This document shows positions 1-7,979 of a stretch of DNA of 64,000 bases, piece by piece. Below the pieces are notes generated by a model. It saw nothing but the letters and a program-made list of their open reading frames with translations, searched no databases and was not told the origin of the DNA. The DNA is from Enterococcus sp. DIV2402 (GTDB taxonomy: Bacteria; Bacillota; Bacilli; Lactobacillales; Enterococcaceae), in assembly GCF_017426705.2 (NCBI RefSeq), contig NZ_CP147251.1:496001-560000 (forward strand). The letters are read 5' to 3'. The translations under genes and the position numbers were made by a program. How positions within the stretch are numbered: the stretch's first letter is position 1; every line of letters begins with the position of its first letter.

Positions 1-1283
1 CCTAAGTTCAAGGCTGTTTCAGTTGGTAAAGCTTTTAGTTCGACAGTTAAACCAGGGAATGTTTCTTGGAGACTATATTGGATACTTTCTCCCATTTTTT
101 TGTAACCACCATCATCCGTAACCATTAATTCAAGTGTGATGTCATTGCCTAATTCGGCTTTGGCTTCTTCCCAATACTTCAAGGCTTCATCTTTGTTGTA
201 TTCCATCAAATTGCCCGCTTCTTCACGGAAATCAATGCCGGTGGTTGGATTGCTAACAAATCCTTCTGTTACCGCACCATACAGAGGTTTTGAACCATCT
301 GCCATGACATTGTTCACTAAGGTTTCTTTGTCGATACCCAACGCAAGAGCTTTACGTAAATGAATGTTTTTAAGTGGGGTATCTTTGCCTCCGCGAACTT
401 GATTCATGCGGATATAGTTCATCGTTGCAGTTGGATAGGAATGGAAGTCTTCATTATTTAAATTTTGTTTTGCCAACTCACCAGTTAAGGTAGCGACATC
501 TAATTGACCATCATTGAATAAATTCAAAGCAGTTGAAGCTTCTTTGATGACATCATAATGGATATTTTCGGCTTTGACATTGGCTTTGTCCCAATACTTG
601 TCGTTCTTCACTAAATCCCAACTTGTTTCAGATTGTTTCCAGTTTTCGACGATGAAGGGTCCGTTATAAACCACACTTTCACTATCTTTCCCATAATTAT
701 TTCCAAATTCTTTTAATGCTGTTTGATTTTGTGGGAAGAATGTTGGAAAAGTGAGCAATGACGTAAAATAAGGTTTGGCTTCACTTAAATGAACTTCCAA
801 AGTTTGGTCGTCCAAAGCTTTTACCCCTAGTTCATCCACTTCTTTTTCACCTGCTGAAATCGCTGCGGCATTTTCAACCGTATCAATTAATAAAAAGCTA
901 TAAATCAAAGCATTTTTTGGATCAATCATTTTTTTCCAAGCAGTTTCAAAGTCATGTGCAGTTACTGGTTCATCATTACTCCAAACAGCATCGTCTCGTA
1001 AAGTAATCGTATAAGTTTTACCATCTTCAGAAATTTCAGGCAATTCTTTCGCTACGGCAGGAATGACGTCATCATTTTCATCTAACGCGTATAAACCTTC
1101 AAAAGCTGCTGTGTGAGTAATTGCATCTGGAAAATCTAACATATTAGAGGTATCTAACGTTGTTAATTCTGATGCAGACATCAAATTAATTGGTGTTGCT
1201 TCTTCTTCTTTTGGTGCGCCTGTTGAACACCCTACTAGTGCGAAAGCAGCAAGGGCACCTAACCAAATTCCCTTTTTATTCAT
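1..1283 (-). CDS. Peptide ABC transporter substrate-binding lipoprotein, OppA type (C-terminus beyond window)
   Basis: Extracytoplasmic lipoprotein that captures oligopeptides for an Opp-type ABC importer. The reading frame is open from the ATG at 1283 to the left edge, so about 427 residues are visible and the C-terminus is missing. The N-terminus has lysines, a hydrophobic stretch and a lipobox (LVGC, Cys19), followed by the family segments PEISEDGKTYTITLRDD and FLLIDTVEN and a solute-binding family 5 body. It is clearly a paralogue of the full-length protein at 41210-42853. The start has an AGGAGG ribosome site that overlaps the stop codon of the cupin gene, 10 bp upstream, so the two are probably cotranscribed. 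No permease or ATPase gene is visible beside it. Family call is firm; substrate is unknown. Confidence 0.9.
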   Translation of the reverse strand, partial: MNKKGIWLGALAAFALVGCSTGAPKEEEATPINLMSASELTTLDTSNMLDFPDAITHTAAFEGLYALDENDDVIPAVAKELPEISEDGKTYTITLRDDAVWSNDEPVTAHDFETAWKKMIDPKNALIYSFLLIDTVENAAAISAGEKEVDELGVKALDDQTLEVHLSEAKPYFTSLLTFPTFFPQNQTALKEFGNNYGKDSESVVYNGPFIVENWKQSETSWDLVKNDKYWDKANVKAENIHYDVIKEASTALNLFNDGQLDVATLTGELAKQNLNNEDFHSYPTATMNYIRMNQVRGGKDTPLKNIHLRKALALGIDKETLVNNVMADGSKPLYGAVTEGFVSNPTTGIDFREEAGNLMEYNKDEALKYWEEAKAELGNDITLELMVTDDGGYKKMGESIQYSLQETFPGLTVELKALPTETALNL

Positions 1284-1293
1284 TTTATTCCTC

Positions 1294-1611
1294 CTAGTTA
1301 CGGTCGACTAACATCCAGACAACTACTGCGGGTTCATCGCCGTCATTATAATTGATGTGACCTTCGCCTTTTTCAATTAATTGCGCATCACCTGGTTTGC
1401 CAAGTAAATCTTGTCCATCCTCCAAGATTGTATGTGCCGTGCCAGAGATGACGTACGAATATTCATCTTGGTCGTGGCGAGCAAAACCTTCTGCTGGACT
1501 TTTTTCACCGGGTTGTAGCGTAATTAAGCCCATCGTGACACGCTCGTTTGGTTGGTTCTTTTGGTCAAAAAAGATAGTCATCTTTTCAGCCAGAGTTGGT
1601 TTAATAATCAT
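1294..1611 (-). CDS. Small cupin-domain protein
   Basis: A 105-residue single-domain cupin. The core runs from about residue 28 to 100, with the metal-site motif region at HDQDEYSYVISGTAHTI and a later GEGHINYN segment supplying a second histidine. Cupins of this size bind a metal and either sense or modify small molecules; the sequence does not tell which. The ATG at 1611 follows a GAGAGGAG ribosome site. The gene directly precedes an OppA-like lipoprotein gene with a 10-bp gap, so it may be a sensor or sugar/peptide modifying partner of that uptake protein, but this is inference. Confidence 0.8.
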   Translation of the reverse strand: MIIKPTLAEKMTIFFDQKNQPNERVTMGLITLQPGEKSPAEGFARHDQDEYSYVISGTAHTILEDGQDLLGKPGDAQLIEKGEGHINYNDGDEPAVVVWMLVDRN

Positions 1612-1639
1612 AGCAGCGCTCCTCTCTTTATTACACCTA

Positions 1640-1667
1640 ATAATACTTGAAACCGTTACAATGTCAA
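1640..1667 (-). promoter_or_regulatory. Promoter of the cupin-oppA operon with a dyad in the spacer
   Basis: Read on the minus strand there is TTGACA (1667-1662), a 16-bp spacer and TATTAT (1645-1640). The spacer holds the near-palindrome TGTAACGGTTTCA (1660-1648), which resembles LacI/CcpA-family operators but matches the cre consensus imperfectly. A repressor bound there would block the promoter directly. Confidence 0.55.
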
Positions 1668-1774
1668 TCGTTCAAAAGTTTTTAACGGATTAAAAGAGAA
1701 AAAAATTGCATTAAGGTTTTCAATACCTAAAAACTATGCTATGCTTTTGCTGTAGTTAAAATTAAATAGAATCT

Positions 1775-1868
1775 ACTCGCAAAGGGGAGTCCATTTGGGC
1801 TGAGATTGAGTTTACTCTAAACCCTCCGTACCTGTTTCGATCATTCGAGCGTAGGAATTGTGACGAGT
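1775..1868 (+). promoter_or_regulatory. TPP (THI-box) riboswitch
   Basis: The conserved aptamer blocks are present in order: GGGGAGTCC (1784-1792), GGGCTGAGA (1797-1805), ACCCT (1821-1825), then the ACCTG block (1830-1834). Helix P1 can form between ACTCG (1775-1779) and CGAGT (1864-1868). It sits in the leader of a six-gene thiamine salvage operon, which is where TPP riboswitches are expected. When TPP is high it should reduce expression of thiT and the downstream genes. Confidence 0.95.
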
Positions 1869-1869
1869 T

Positions 1870-1940
1870 GAAGTGTACATTAGATATATCATCCACTTCT
1901 CCTTTGTGAATTGTAAAGATTCTGAAGGAGGAGTTTTTTT
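1870..1940 (+). terminator. Riboswitch expression platform (terminator that also hides the thiT ribosome site)
   Basis: CTTCTCCTT (1896-1904) can pair fully, with G-U allowed, with AAGGAGGAG (1925-1933), and a run of seven T follows directly before the thiT ATG at 1941. The 3' arm is the thiT Shine-Dalgarno sequence, so the same hairpin could stop transcription and block translation. GAAGTG (1870-1875) can instead pair with CACTTC (1894-1899), giving a competing structure next to the P1 strand of the aptamer. Confidence 0.7.
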
Positions 1941-2513
1941 ATGCGTTCATCAACAACAAAAATTTGGGTGGAAGGAACTATTTTGGCCGCTTTAGCGATG
2001 GTCTTATCATTTATTCCTTTAGACATTGGTTCAAGTTTTTCTATTTCACTCGGACAAATTCCCATTGCCGTTTATGCGTTGCGACGTGGTCCTAAAGCCG
2101 GTTTATTAGCAGCGTTCATTTGGGGGATTTTGCACTTCCCAGCTGCCAAAGTTTACTTTTTAAGTGTCATTCAAGTCTTAATCGAATACCCTATTGCCTT
2201 TACTTTTGCTGGTTTAACAGGTCTTGCAGCAACTAAATTACAAAAAGCAATTGCTGCGGGAGATACGATAACTGCTCGCAAACAAATTGTTTCAGGAGTC
2301 TTTATCGGAGCTTTGGCACGATACTTCTGGCATTTTGTAGCTGGTTGGGTCTTTTGGGGAATGTATGCGTTATGGGGCATGAGTCCAGTCGTCTTTTCTT
2401 TAGTAATGAATGGCATTAGTGGCTTGGCAACGGCGCTTGTGACGACAATTGTTTTATTGGTGCTTTATCGCATGAATCCAACGATTTTCGTTCCTAAAGA
2501 TACCTTGAGATAA
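1941..2513 (+). CDS. thiT: Thiamine-specific ECF transporter S component ThiT
   Basis: Membrane subunit that binds thiamine and works with a shared ECF module (EcfA/A'/T encoded elsewhere) to import it. The 190-residue protein has six hydrophobic segments and the size of known ThiT proteins. The sequence IEYPIAF (Glu82, Tyr83), the aromatic stretch around HFVAGWVFWG (Trp136) and MNGISG (Asn157) appear to match residues that line the thiamine pocket in Lactococcus lactis ThiT. It is the first gene after the TPP riboswitch, and its ribosome site AAGGAGG lies in the 3' arm of the expression-platform hairpin. Confidence 0.93.
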   Translation: MRSSTTKIWVEGTILAALAMVLSFIPLDIGSSFSISLGQIPIAVYALRRGPKAGLLAAFIWGILHFPAAKVYFLSVIQVLIEYPIAFTFAGLTGLAATKLQKAIAAGDTITARKQIVSGVFIGALARYFWHFVAGWVFWGMYALWGMSPVVFSLVMNGISGLATALVTTIVLLVLYRMNPTIFVPKDTLR

Positions 2514-2523
2514 GGAGTAGTTG

Positions 2524-3171
2524 ATGGATTTTGTAACAATTGCCCGCGATGCTGCTCAGAGAAGCTGGGAAAATAGCTTGGCACACCCGTTTATTCAGGA
2601 ATTACATCAAGGAACATTATCGGAAAGTTGTTTTCGTTATTATTTATTACAAGATCGCTATTATTTGGAATCGTTACAATCCGTTTACCTAGCTATTGGT
2701 CAACAAACAGAACTTCCACAAATAAAAATGATGATGGAACAAGGTGCGAAGCGTTTAGTAGCGGGCGAAATAAGTATTCGCGAAACTTTTTTTGAACGAT
2801 TGCAGATTACGGAACAAGAAGTTCAACAAACGCCGCTTGCAACGGTCCCAAAACGTTATGTTGCACATATGCATCAGCAATTACAGCACTCTGTTTCTGT
2901 TGCTTTTGCAAGTTTATTACCTTGTGCTTGGTTGTATCAAGAAATTGGTTTAGCGTTGTCTTCGGGGTCACCACACCCAGTGTATCAGCGTTGGATTGAA
3001 ACCTGTATTACACCAGAAAGTATGGCAATTGTTGCTCAAGAAAAAGAATTATTGAATCAGTTATATCAAAAAGCAACAGCAAGCGAACGCCATCAGATGA
3101 TAGAAGCATTTGTGACAAGTGTCAAAATGGAAGAAGCTTTTTGGGATATGGCGTATTATTTCAATAGATAA
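2524..3171 (+). CDS. tenA: Thiaminase II / aminopyrimidine aminohydrolase TenA
   Basis: Hydrolyses the amino group of aminomethyl-pyrimidine breakdown products of thiamine so that the pyrimidine can be salvaged (and can cleave thiamine itself). The 215-residue protein has the all-helical TenA fold and the expected active-site positions: Asp44 in LLQDRYYL, Cys134 in LLPCAWLYQE and the Glu203-Glu204 pair in KMEEAFWD. The ATG at 2524 is preferred to the TTG three bases earlier because AAGGAG (2512-2517) is then 6 nt away. It lies between two vitamin transporter subunits in the thiamine operon. Confidence 0.93.
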   Translation: MDFVTIARDAAQRSWENSLAHPFIQELHQGTLSESCFRYYLLQDRYYLESLQSVYLAIGQQTELPQIKMMMEQGAKRLVAGEISIRETFFERLQITEQEVQQTPLATVPKRYVAHMHQQLQHSVSVAFASLLPCAWLYQEIGLALSSGSPHPVYQRWIETCITPESMAIVAQEKELLNQLYQKATASERHQMIEAFVTSVKMEEAFWDMAYYFNR

Positions 3172-3182
3172 AGGAGTCCATT

Positions 3183-3698
3183 ATGGGAAACCAAAAATTA
3201 CAGAAATTAACGTATCTAGCAATGATGATTGCGTTAGATGTTGTGTTATCACCACTGTTTCGAATTGAAGGCATGGCACCTATGTCGAGTGTGATGAATG
3301 TCTTAGCAGGTGTATTATTAGGACCGCTTTATGGGACAATCATGGCATTTGTCTGTGGTGTGATTCGGATAACTTTATTAGGAATTCCCCCGTTGGCTCT
3401 TACTGGGGCAGTATTCGGTGCTTTTTTTGCAGGGCTGGGTTATCGTTTGTATCCTTCTGTCGTTTCTTCGATGGTTGGAGAAATTATTGGTACAGGAATC
3501 ATTGGTTCATTATTGTCTTATCCTGTAATGGTTTGGTTCACAGGTAGTAGCAGTGATTTTTATTGGTTGATGTATACCCCTCGTTTTATCGGTGCAGCTT
3601 GTATTGGTTCAGTGATTGCCTTTCTCATTTGGCAAAAAGCCAAAACGATTGCAGTGATTCAAAAAATTCAACGATTATACAAAGGAGTCTCGATATGA
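3183..3698 (+). CDS. thiW: ECF transporter S component ThiW (thiazole uptake, predicted)
   Basis: A 171-residue membrane protein with about five hydrophobic helices, beginning with the pattern TYLAMMIALDVVLSPLFRIE that is typical of ThiW. ThiW is predicted from genome context to bring the thiazole precursor (hydroxyethylthiazole) into the cell with the shared ECF energising module. The context fits: the next gene, thiM, phosphorylates hydroxyethylthiazole and its ATG overlaps the thiW stop. The ribosome site is AAAGGAG, 5 to 6 nt before the ATG. Substrate assignment is by family and context only. Confidence 0.9.
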   Translation: MGNQKLQKLTYLAMMIALDVVLSPLFRIEGMAPMSSVMNVLAGVLLGPLYGTIMAFVCGVIRITLLGIPPLALTGAVFGAFFAGLGYRLYPSVVSSMVGEIIGTGIIGSLLSYPVMVWFTGSSSDFYWLMYTPRFIGAACIGSVIAFLIWQKAKTIAVIQKIQRLYKGVSI

Positions 3699-4516
3699 CA
3701 AATTGGCAAGCAACACTCGCACACTATTTACCTCTGAAAAAAGCGCCCTTGGTTCATTGTATTACGAATGAAATTACCAATGAACTACTAGCAAATGGTT
3801 TATTGTTTGTTGGTGCCAAACCGATTATGGCAGAAGACATTCGGGAATTTCCAGATTTATTTAAAAGCACAGATGGCGTATTATTAAATATGGGAAGAAT
3901 GTCAGTTGCCCGTGAAGAAGCACTCGTGAAAGCCAGCAAATTAGCCAACAAATCAGCCAAAAAAGCAGTGGTTGATATCGTTGGGGCTGCAGCGACGCCT
4001 TTACGCTTTGATTTAGCACATCTACTAGCTAAACAACAACCAAGTGTGTTAAAAGGCAATATTTCAGAGTTGCGCGCATTTTGTGGCTTAACTTCTGCTG
4101 GCCGAGGTGTTGATGGCAGCGCGTTTGATCAAGAAGACACAGCAATTACCGAATTAATCCAAGCCTTGCAACAGCAAGACCCAGAGATTACGTATTTAGC
4201 AACAGGTAAAAAAGATATCGTTGTTAAAGGGGAGCAAGTGTGGTTATTAGAAAATGGCGTCCCAGAGTTGGATTGCTTTACTGGAACAGGGGATTTAGTC
4301 GGTGCGCTAATTACGGCATTTTTAGGTGCGGGCTATGAGGCAGTAGAAGCAACTATTTTAGGTGTTAGTTATTTGAACTGTTGTGGTGAACGAGCGAAAG
4401 AAAAATTAGTACCAACAGTTGGCTTAGCGGATTTTCGTCATGAAACATTGAATCAATTGTCCTTATTATCACAAGATATTACTTGGAGCCAACAAGTGAA
4501 GGGGAGAAAACGATGA
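3695..4516 (+). CDS. thiM: Hydroxyethylthiazole kinase ThiM
   Basis: Phosphorylates 4-methyl-5-(2-hydroxyethyl)thiazole with ATP, giving the thiazole half of thiamine phosphate. The 273-residue protein has the family signatures [12 protein letters not shown] (19-30), LKGNISEL (119-126) and a glycine-rich anion-hole motif near the C-terminus. That motif reads [10 protein letters not shown], with Asp200 where the family usually has Cys (GTGC). The start is the ATG at 3695, which overlaps the thiW stop (ATGA) and follows AAAGGAG; a longer upstream open frame runs through thiW and is not credible. The next start, for thiE, overlaps its stop. Confidence 0.93.
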   Translation: MTNWQATLAHYLPLKKAPLVHCITNEITNELLANGLLFVGAKPIMAEDIREFPDLFKSTDGVLLNMGRMSVAREEALVKASKLANKSAKKAVVDIVGAAATPLRFDLAHLLAKQQPSVLKGNISELRAFCGLTSAGRGVDGSAFDQEDTAITELIQALQQQDPEITYLATGKKDIVVKGEQVWLLENGVPELDCFTGTGDLVGALITAFLGAGYEAVEATILGVSYLNCCGERAKEKLVPTVGLADFRHETLNQLSLLSQDITWSQQVKGRKR

Positions 4517-5133
4517 AGGAATTAGCTTTATATTTAGTGACACAACGTTATGGCAATACCGAAGAGTTTCTACAAATTATTGAAGAGGCGTGTCAAAATG
4601 GCGTAACTTTAGTGCAGCTACGTGAAAAAAAACTCTCTACACGTGAATTTTATGAATTAGCGCAACAAGTCAAGGCGATTACCGATCGTTATAGTGTACC
4701 TCTGATAATTAATGACCGTGTGGATATTTGTTTAGCCGTTGATGCGGCAGGTGTGCATATTGGTGATGATGAACTACCTGTAGCAATTACTCGTCAACTC
4801 ATTGGCAATAAGTGGTTAGGAGTCTCAGCTAAAACGATTGACCGTGCGCAAGAAGCGCAACAAGAAGGGGCAAATTATCTGGGAGTAGGAGCAATTTTTC
4901 CAACAAAAACCAAAGATACGCCCTTAACTTCGCTGGCAACATTACAAGAAATTACCGAGGCAATTACCATCCCAGTAGTAGCTATTGGAGGAATTACTGA
5001 AGATCGATTGTCAAGCTTTAATGGACTTAACATTGCTGGTGTGGCGGTCGTTAGCGAAATTATGAAGGCTGAATCTGTTGCGGAAAAAGTTCAAAACATG
5101 CGTAAAAAAATTCAAGAATGGGAGGGGAAATAA
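4513..5133 (+). CDS. thiE: Thiamine phosphate synthase ThiE
   Basis: Joins hydroxymethylpyrimidine diphosphate and thiazole phosphate to make thiamine monophosphate. The 206-residue TIM-barrel protein carries the diphosphate-binding LVQLREKKL, the metal-site [19 protein letters not shown], the [13 protein letters not shown] loop and the C-terminal phosphate-binding VAIGGIT. The ATG at 4513 overlaps the thiM stop codon and follows AGGGGAG. It takes the products of its neighbours thiM and thiD as substrates. Confidence 0.95.
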   Translation: MKELALYLVTQRYGNTEEFLQIIEEACQNGVTLVQLREKKLSTREFYELAQQVKAITDRYSVPLIINDRVDICLAVDAAGVHIGDDELPVAITRQLIGNKWLGVSAKTIDRAQEAQQEGANYLGVGAIFPTKTKDTPLTSLATLQEITEAITIPVVAIGGITEDRLSSFNGLNIAGVAVVSEIMKAESVAEKVQNMRKKIQEWEGK

Positions 5134-5973
5134 ATGGAAAATAGCACACCGCAAGTAGTAACGATTGCCGGTTCAGATTCCGGTGGTGGTGCAGGTATTC
5201 AAGCTGATTTAAAAACTTTTCAAGCGCGACAAGTTTTTGGTATGAGCATTGTCATTGCGTTAACCGCTCAAAATACATTGGGGGTACAAGAAAGTTATCC
5301 CATCCCCTGTGAATTCATTGATGCGCAGTTTGCTTCTTTAGCTGCTGATTTTGCCATTAAAGCGTCGAAAACAGGTATGTTAGCCGACAGCGAGCATGTT
5401 GCCGCAGTTATTAAAAATTTGAAAACATATGATTTTGGTCCATTAGTTGTCGATCCGGTGATGATTGCTAAAGGAGGACATCCTTTATTAACAGAAGATG
5501 CGATTCAATTAATTAAGGAAGAACTATTGCCATTAGCAACCATTGTCACACCAAATTTACCTGAAGCCGAAGTTTTAGTCGGTTATGCGATTGAAACAGA
5601 AGCCGATATGCAACGTGCCGCTCGTGATTTACAACAACTGGGTGTACAACATGTTGTGATGAAAGGTGGACACAAAGAAGGTATTGAGTCTGCTGACTAC
5701 GTTCTTTTGGCAGATCAAACTAGTTTCTGGTTACGTACGCCACGAATTGCTACCAAAAATACCCATGGTACAGGCGATACTTTCTCTTCTTGTATTGTTG
5801 CTGAATTAGCAAAAGGAGCAACCGTCAAAGAAGCGATTATTACTGCCAAAAAATTCATTCAAGGAGCTATTCAAGAAGGGATTTTTGTTGGTCATGGTCA
5901 TGGTCCAACCAATCATTGGGCACAATTGAGCGAAGATGTTCGAGTAGAAGAAAACGCGAATGAGACATATTAA
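5134..5973 (+). CDS. thiD: Hydroxymethylpyrimidine / phosphomethylpyrimidine kinase ThiD
   Basis: Phosphorylates hydroxymethylpyrimidine twice to the diphosphate used by ThiE. The 279-residue ribokinase-fold protein begins with VTIAGSDSGGGAGIQADLKT and has DPVMIAKGG and the C-terminal NTHGTGDTFSS anion hole with its catalytic Asp. It starts on the base after the thiE stop with GGGAGGGG as ribosome site. The last codons also form the left arm of the operon terminator. A pyridoxine kinase activity is possible in this family, but operon position favours ThiD. Confidence 0.95.
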   Translation: MENSTPQVVTIAGSDSGGGAGIQADLKTFQARQVFGMSIVIALTAQNTLGVQESYPIPCEFIDAQFASLAADFAIKASKTGMLADSEHVAAVIKNLKTYDFGPLVVDPVMIAKGGHPLLTEDAIQLIKEELLPLATIVTPNLPEAEVLVGYAIETEADMQRAARDLQQLGVQHVVMKGGHKEGIESADYVLLADQTSFWLRTPRIATKNTHGTGDTFSSCIVAELAKGATVKEAIITAKKFIQGAIQEGIFVGHGHGPTNHWAQLSEDVRVEENANETY

Positions 5974-5995
5974 ATGTCTCGCTCGCGTTTTTTTT
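5954..5995 (+). terminator. Terminator of the thiamine operon
   Basis: A 15-bp stem, ACGCGAATGAGACAT (5954-5968) with ATGTCTCGCTCGCGT (5974-5988) and one mismatch plus one wobble, is followed by a T run. The left arm lies inside the thiD coding sequence. The stretch 5996-6225 downstream shows no gene. Confidence 0.85.
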
Positions 5996-6225
5996 CGACA
6001 ATTGTTATGGTAAATAATCGGTATCATCTGTTGCAGAATAGCCTTTTTCAAGTATTCATTCATTACATAGATAGCGATTATTTATTCCCAATAATCCGTT
6101 TGTTCAATAATACATCTTGTCTTGTTGTAAGACTGAATGACTCATCGATGTAGCAGCGAATGGTTCAAGCGAAAATCTTTTTTGAGATCAATAATTCTAG
6201 TACTGTTTTTATGAGGTTCCTCTTT

Positions 6226-6260
6226 ATAAAAAAATAGACTACGACAGCTGTCACAGTCTA
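6226..6260 (-). terminator. Terminator of the 262-aa unknown gene
   Basis: On the minus strand the stem TAGACT...AGTCTA (6260-6235), with the inner palindrome GACAGCTGTC, is followed by seven T. Confidence 0.8.
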
Positions 6261-6270
6261 CTTGGATAAT

Positions 6271-7059
6271 TTAAAAATGAGTGCTTGATAATGAAGCAAA
6301 GGCGAGATGGTCTTCATCAATATCTAATTGCCAAACATTAGTTGTTAAATGATACGACAAATGACCAATTAACGCGTCGTCTTTAAAGGGTGGTGTTGCT
6401 ATCCGAAAACGGGTATCTTCAACCACAAAAATAGGAATCTGGAAGATGTCTTCTGTTTTAACGGCTTGCGTAAATGAAAAAACTAGACCTTCTCGCATAA
6501 ATTCACGTAAAGATTTTACTAAGTCGACATTTAATTTTTCAATTGGTTGTGGTTTTCTGAAGAGACCACGTTTTTGATTCATAATTTCAAAAACAATTTG
6601 CGTCAATTTATTTGCTAGAATTCGATAAAATTCATCTAAATAACGATAATATGTGCGTGCAATATTATCTTTTAAATCAAAATAGACAAAGTTATTTTGT
6701 AATTTGTAAAAAAATGGTGAATGTAAATGGGTCTTCATATGTCCGAAATAAAGCAATTCGGAAATTTCTAATGGTGTCAGTTCTTTTAACATTGCTAAGT
6801 CGGTAAAATCAATCCATTTGGTTTCTTCTACTAAGCGCATCTTTTCAATTGTTCGAAAATAATTATCTACGGCTTCGTTCCCCCGAATCACTTTCATGGC
6901 TGTGTGTGATTCGTAATCTCCTAAATCACTTGATGGATTTAAGAGTAATAAATTCTTGGGTTGGTGAACAATCCCTTGATGAAAATCTTGTATGGTAATT
7001 CCTTGCGTTAATACCGCATTACTAATTGTATCAATATGTACGTAAACCAAATTCGTCAT
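6271..7059 (-). CDS. Unrecognised cytoplasmic protein, 262 aa
   Basis: I do not recognise this family. No signal peptide or membrane helix is seen. The sequence mixes hydrophobic strands at the N-terminus (TNLVYVHIDTISNAVL) with amphipathic, aromatic-rich helices in the middle (IARTYYRYLDEFYRILANKL), then a basic linker KRGLFRKPQP and a C-terminal strand-rich part ending in a His-Phe. The ATG at 7059 is preferred over the upstream TTG because GGGGGAGG lies 6 nt before it. The gene is monocistronic, with its own terminator, and divergent from the sortase gene. Confidence 0.75.
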   Translation of the reverse strand: MTNLVYVHIDTISNAVLTQGITIQDFHQGIVHQPKNLLLLNPSSDLGDYESHTAMKVIRGNEAVDNYFRTIEKMRLVEETKWIDFTDLAMLKELTPLEISELLYFGHMKTHLHSPFFYKLQNNFVYFDLKDNIARTYYRYLDEFYRILANKLTQIVFEIMNQKRGLFRKPQPIEKLNVDLVKSLREFMREGLVFSFTQAVKTEDIFQIPIFVVEDTRFRIATPPFKDDALIGHLSYHLTTNVWQLDIDEDHLAFASLSSTHF

Positions 7060-7247
7060 GTCCAACCTCCCCCATTGTGTTGTTAAGCCATAGCTATATT
7101 CTACAATAAAGGATTTAAAAAAGCTTGTTTCTTTTCCTTTAAAAATTGATTACAAAATGGAGCGTTTTGCAAAAAATCTTTTATGATTTTTATCCAACAA
7201 AAGTTCTGTGATATGATGGGAAGAGAAAATGAATGGAGCGAATCGCG

Positions 7248-7961
7248 ATGAAAAAAAAATCAAAAATAAAAAATTTGTTCATTAATTTGCTGATTGTCTT
7301 ATTAATTCTGCTAGGATTAGCACTAATTTTCAATAACAAAATAAAAAATGTCCTCATCGAAAAAAAGAGTGGCGACTATACTATTTCGCAGGTTTCACGT
7401 GAAAAAATCGTAGCAAATGAAGCAAAGGAAACTAGTTTTGATTTTGAAGCGGTTGAAGCAGTAAGCACAGAAAAAGTGTTACAAGCGCAATTGCAGCAAA
7501 CGGATTTACCCGTTATTGCGGGCGTGGCAATTCCCGGTGTAGGCATTAATTTACCGATCTTTAAGGGATTAGACAATGAAAGTTTATGGTATGGGGCAGG
7601 AACCTTCCATCCCGATCAAACGTTAGGAACTGGAAATTATGCTTTAGCTAGTCATCGCTTGGAAGAATCCGATTTATTATTTTCTCATTTGGATCAAGTA
7701 ACAGTCGGTGATGTCGTTTATTTAACGGATTTAGAAAATATTTATACGTATCAAGTGACTGTTTCGACGCGTATCGATCCTACTCAAGTAGAGGTAATTG
7801 AAGATGTGCCTGATAAAAAACTGGTTACACTGATTACTTGTGGTGAGGCAAGTGCTGTGACACGTTGGATGGTGCAAGGCGAATTGACTGAAGTCACCGC
7901 AGTAGAACAAGGAAGTGAAGCGATGCTCGCTGCCTTTCAAATGGAGAAAAAAGCCTATTGA
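7248..7961 (+). CDS. srtA: Class A sortase SrtA
   Basis: Membrane-anchored transpeptidase that cuts LPxTG proteins and links them to peptidoglycan. The 237-residue form has an N-terminal signal anchor (about 9-28) and a catalytic domain with His136 in NYALASHRL, Cys198 in VTLITCGEA and Arg206 in AVTRW. These are the class A triad and the TLxTC motif. The ATG at 7248 has GGAG 8 nt upstream; an in-frame ATG at 7233 would add five residues but has a poor ribosome site. A likely extended -10 (TGATATGAT) lies just upstream. No LPxTG substrate gene is in the window. Confidence 0.92.
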   Translation: MKKKSKIKNLFINLLIVLLILLGLALIFNNKIKNVLIEKKSGDYTISQVSREKIVANEAKETSFDFEAVEAVSTEKVLQAQLQQTDLPVIAGVAIPGVGINLPIFKGLDNESLWYGAGTFHPDQTLGTGNYALASHRLEESDLLFSHLDQVTVGDVVYLTDLENIYTYQVTVSTRIDPTQVEVIEDVPDKKLVTLITCGEASAVTRWMVQGELTEVTAVEQGSEAMLAAFQMEKKAY

Positions 7962-7979
7962 TTTTAGGAGGAAGAGAGA

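Noticed and set aside
1397..1693. Plus-strand 98-codon frame over the cupin gene
   Set aside because: It is the antisense shadow of the cupin gene and its promoter, with no ribosome site.
3563..3694. N-terminal extension of ThiM into thiW
   Set aside because: The ATG at 3695 has the family N-terminus, a strong ribosome site and the usual stop-start overlap.
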